DNA of 64,000 bases from an uncultured Pseudacidovorax sp. Lineage in GTDB: Bacteria > Pseudomonadota > Gammaproteobacteria > Burkholderiales > Burkholderiaceae_C. Both the position numbers and the translations under genes were made by a program. This document shows, one piece after another, positions 63,133-64,000 of the stretch (position 1 is the first letter of the stretch; each line of letters starts with the position of its first letter). Where the stretch lies: the NCBI RefSeq assembly GCF_913773995.1, contig NZ_CAJYES010000113.1, positions 84,692-148,691 on the forward strand. The letters run 5' to 3'. The notes under the pieces were generated by a model. That model searched no databases and was not told where the DNA came from. It saw only the letters and a list, made by a program, of their open reading frames with translations.

Positions 63133-64000
63133 GCGGGAATCAGGGAAGAGGTGGGGGCAGCGGCGGCCTCGCCGGCAGGCGCATTGCCGAAGGCGGCGGC
63201 CAGCAGCGACTGCTCGCTCCAGGCGCCGCGCTCGAAGACGGCGACCAGTCGACCGGCATGCATCACGCCGATGCGGTCGCACATGGCCATCAGCTCGCGC
63301 AGGTCGCTGGAGACCATCAGCATGGCGTGGCCGGCGGCGGCCATGCGGTCGAGTTCGGCATACAGGTCGGCGCGGGCGCCGACGTCCACGCCACGCGTGG
63401 GCTCGTCCAGCAGCAGCACCTTGCATTCGCGGTGCAGCCAGCGGGCGAACACCACCTTCTGCTGGTTGCCGCCGCTCAGGGTCGAGACGGCCTGCTCCTC
63501 GCTGCGCGAGCGGATGCGCAGGGTCTGCACCAGCCGGCGGGCGATGCCGCGCTCGTGCGCGAAGCGCAGCCAGCCGCCGCGCGAGACGGCGCCCAGGTCG
63601 CTCAGCGTGGCATTGACGCGGATCGACTGCGGCATCAGCAGGCCTTGCGACTTGCGGTCTTCGGTCACCAGGCCGATGCCGGCGCGGATGGCCTGCATGG
63701 GTGAGCGCCAGCGTCCGCCGGGCGGCGAGGCGGCACCGGGCCAGTGCAGGTCGATGCGCCCTCGGTCGGCACGATCGGCGCCGAAGAGCAGGCGGATGAG
63801 TTCGGTGCGGCCCGCGCCCACCAAGCCGGCGATGCCCAAGACCTCGCCGGCATGCAGGTCCAGGTCCACGTCCTGCACCACCTGGCCGCGGCCCAGGCCG
63901 CGGGCGCTCAGCAGGCGCGCGCCGGCGGTGCGGCGCGGGCGGCCTTCGTGCTCGTGCACCGCGCGGCCGACCATGCGCTCGACCAGCTCGGACTCGCGCA
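63129..64000 (-). CDS. rbsA: Sugar ABC transporter ATPase RbsA (partial, runs off the window)
   Basis: Only the C-terminal part (about 290 residues) is in the window; the frame stays open at 64000. It contains the second ABC module: degenerate Walker A GLVGAGRTELIRLLFG, the signature TLSGGNQQKVVFARWL and Walker B VLLLDEPTRGVDVG. Sugar ABC ATPases of this kind have two ABC modules in one chain; the first lies beyond the edge, probably together with rbsB. Confidence 0.92.
   Translation of the reverse strand, partial: RESELVERMVGRAVHEHEGRPRRTAGARLLSARGLGRGQVVQDVDLDLHAGEVLGIAGLVGAGRTELIRLLFGADRADRGRIDLHWPGAASPPGGRWRSPMQAIRAGIGLVTEDRKSQGLLMPQSIRVNATLSDLGAVSRGGWLRFAHERGIARRLVQTLRIRSRSEEQAVSTLSGGNQQKVVFARWLHRECKVLLLDEPTRGVDVGARADLYAELDRMAAAGHAMLMVSSDLRELMAMCDRIGVMHAGRLVAVFERGAWSEQSLLAAAFGNAPAGEAAAAPTSSLIPA

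Overview
The window is high-GC chromosomal DNA from a betaproteobacterium, most likely a member of the Comamonadaceae (order Burkholderiales). This rests on the order rplM-rpsI-erpA, the Bug/TctC-type binding protein, the family-typical TTCGACAGGCTCAG-type intergenic repeat and the general look of the proteins. It splits into a left chromosomal block (1-34127), an integrated 19.5-kb mobile island (34128-53704) and a right chromosomal block (53705-64000).

Left block. 1-3025 holds ribosomal proteins L13/S9, the Fe-S carrier ErpA and an MdtD-like MFS exporter. 3113-7078 holds two cell-wall genes (anmK, an M23 peptidase) divergent from tyrS. 7177-11363 holds a FecR/OmpA-lipoprotein pair, a cation exporter, dtd, ybeY and phoH. 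ruvA (11412-11993) and ruvB (17983-19047) are separated by a six-gene phospholipid cluster on the other strand (12010-17873) related to E. coli ynbABCD plus a PlsC acyltransferase. Then follow a DmeF-like exporter, an LpxH-type phosphoesterase, prfC, a HAD phosphatase, an aldehyde dehydrogenase, an orphan TctC-type binding protein and an outer-membrane protein. 27423-31916 is an operon of a thermostable-hemolysin family protein, an AMP-forming ligase, a heme-oxygenase-like (HDO) putative di-iron enzyme, an SDR and a TPR protein. A convergent QseB/PmrA-like two-component system (31926-33963) lies beside it, and a PmrA-box-like site sits upstream of the operon.

Island. A tyrosine integrase inserted the element into the 3' end of an elongator tRNA-Met(CAU) gene. 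A perfect 49-bp direct repeat flanks it (34128-34176 and 53656-53704). The island supplies a new tRNA 3' end and a new look-alike terminator, while the old 3' end and terminator are stranded about 19.5 kb away. Its genes, left to right, are: integrase, unknown, AlpA/Xis-like, HTH, toprim primase, DUF3987 helicase-like, small genes, a 2OG-Fe dioxygenase with a GNAT acetyltransferase, three long proteins resembling podovirus DNA-ejection proteins, small phage-type genes, a reverse-strand trio with a triple SANT/Myb-like protein, more small genes, and finally a GHKL ATPase plus a STAS-like (DUF4325) protein next to attR. No terminase, portal, capsid, tail or endolysin is recognisable. The element is therefore either a phage satellite that carries its own ejection proteins or a deleted prophage. 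The terminal ATPase/STAS pair is the best candidate for an undescribed cargo (regulatory or defence) system.

Right block. It contains the intact tRNA-Met, an enoyl-CoA hydratase, an M61 peptidase, dsbC, a UbiH-type hydroxylase, a MOSC protein and a ribose cluster (rbsD, rbsK, rbsR, rbsC and rbsA, the last running off the window). A REP-like repeat lies between dsbC and ubiH, forms the last codons of ubiH, and has a related copy inside the coding sequence of the M61 peptidase.
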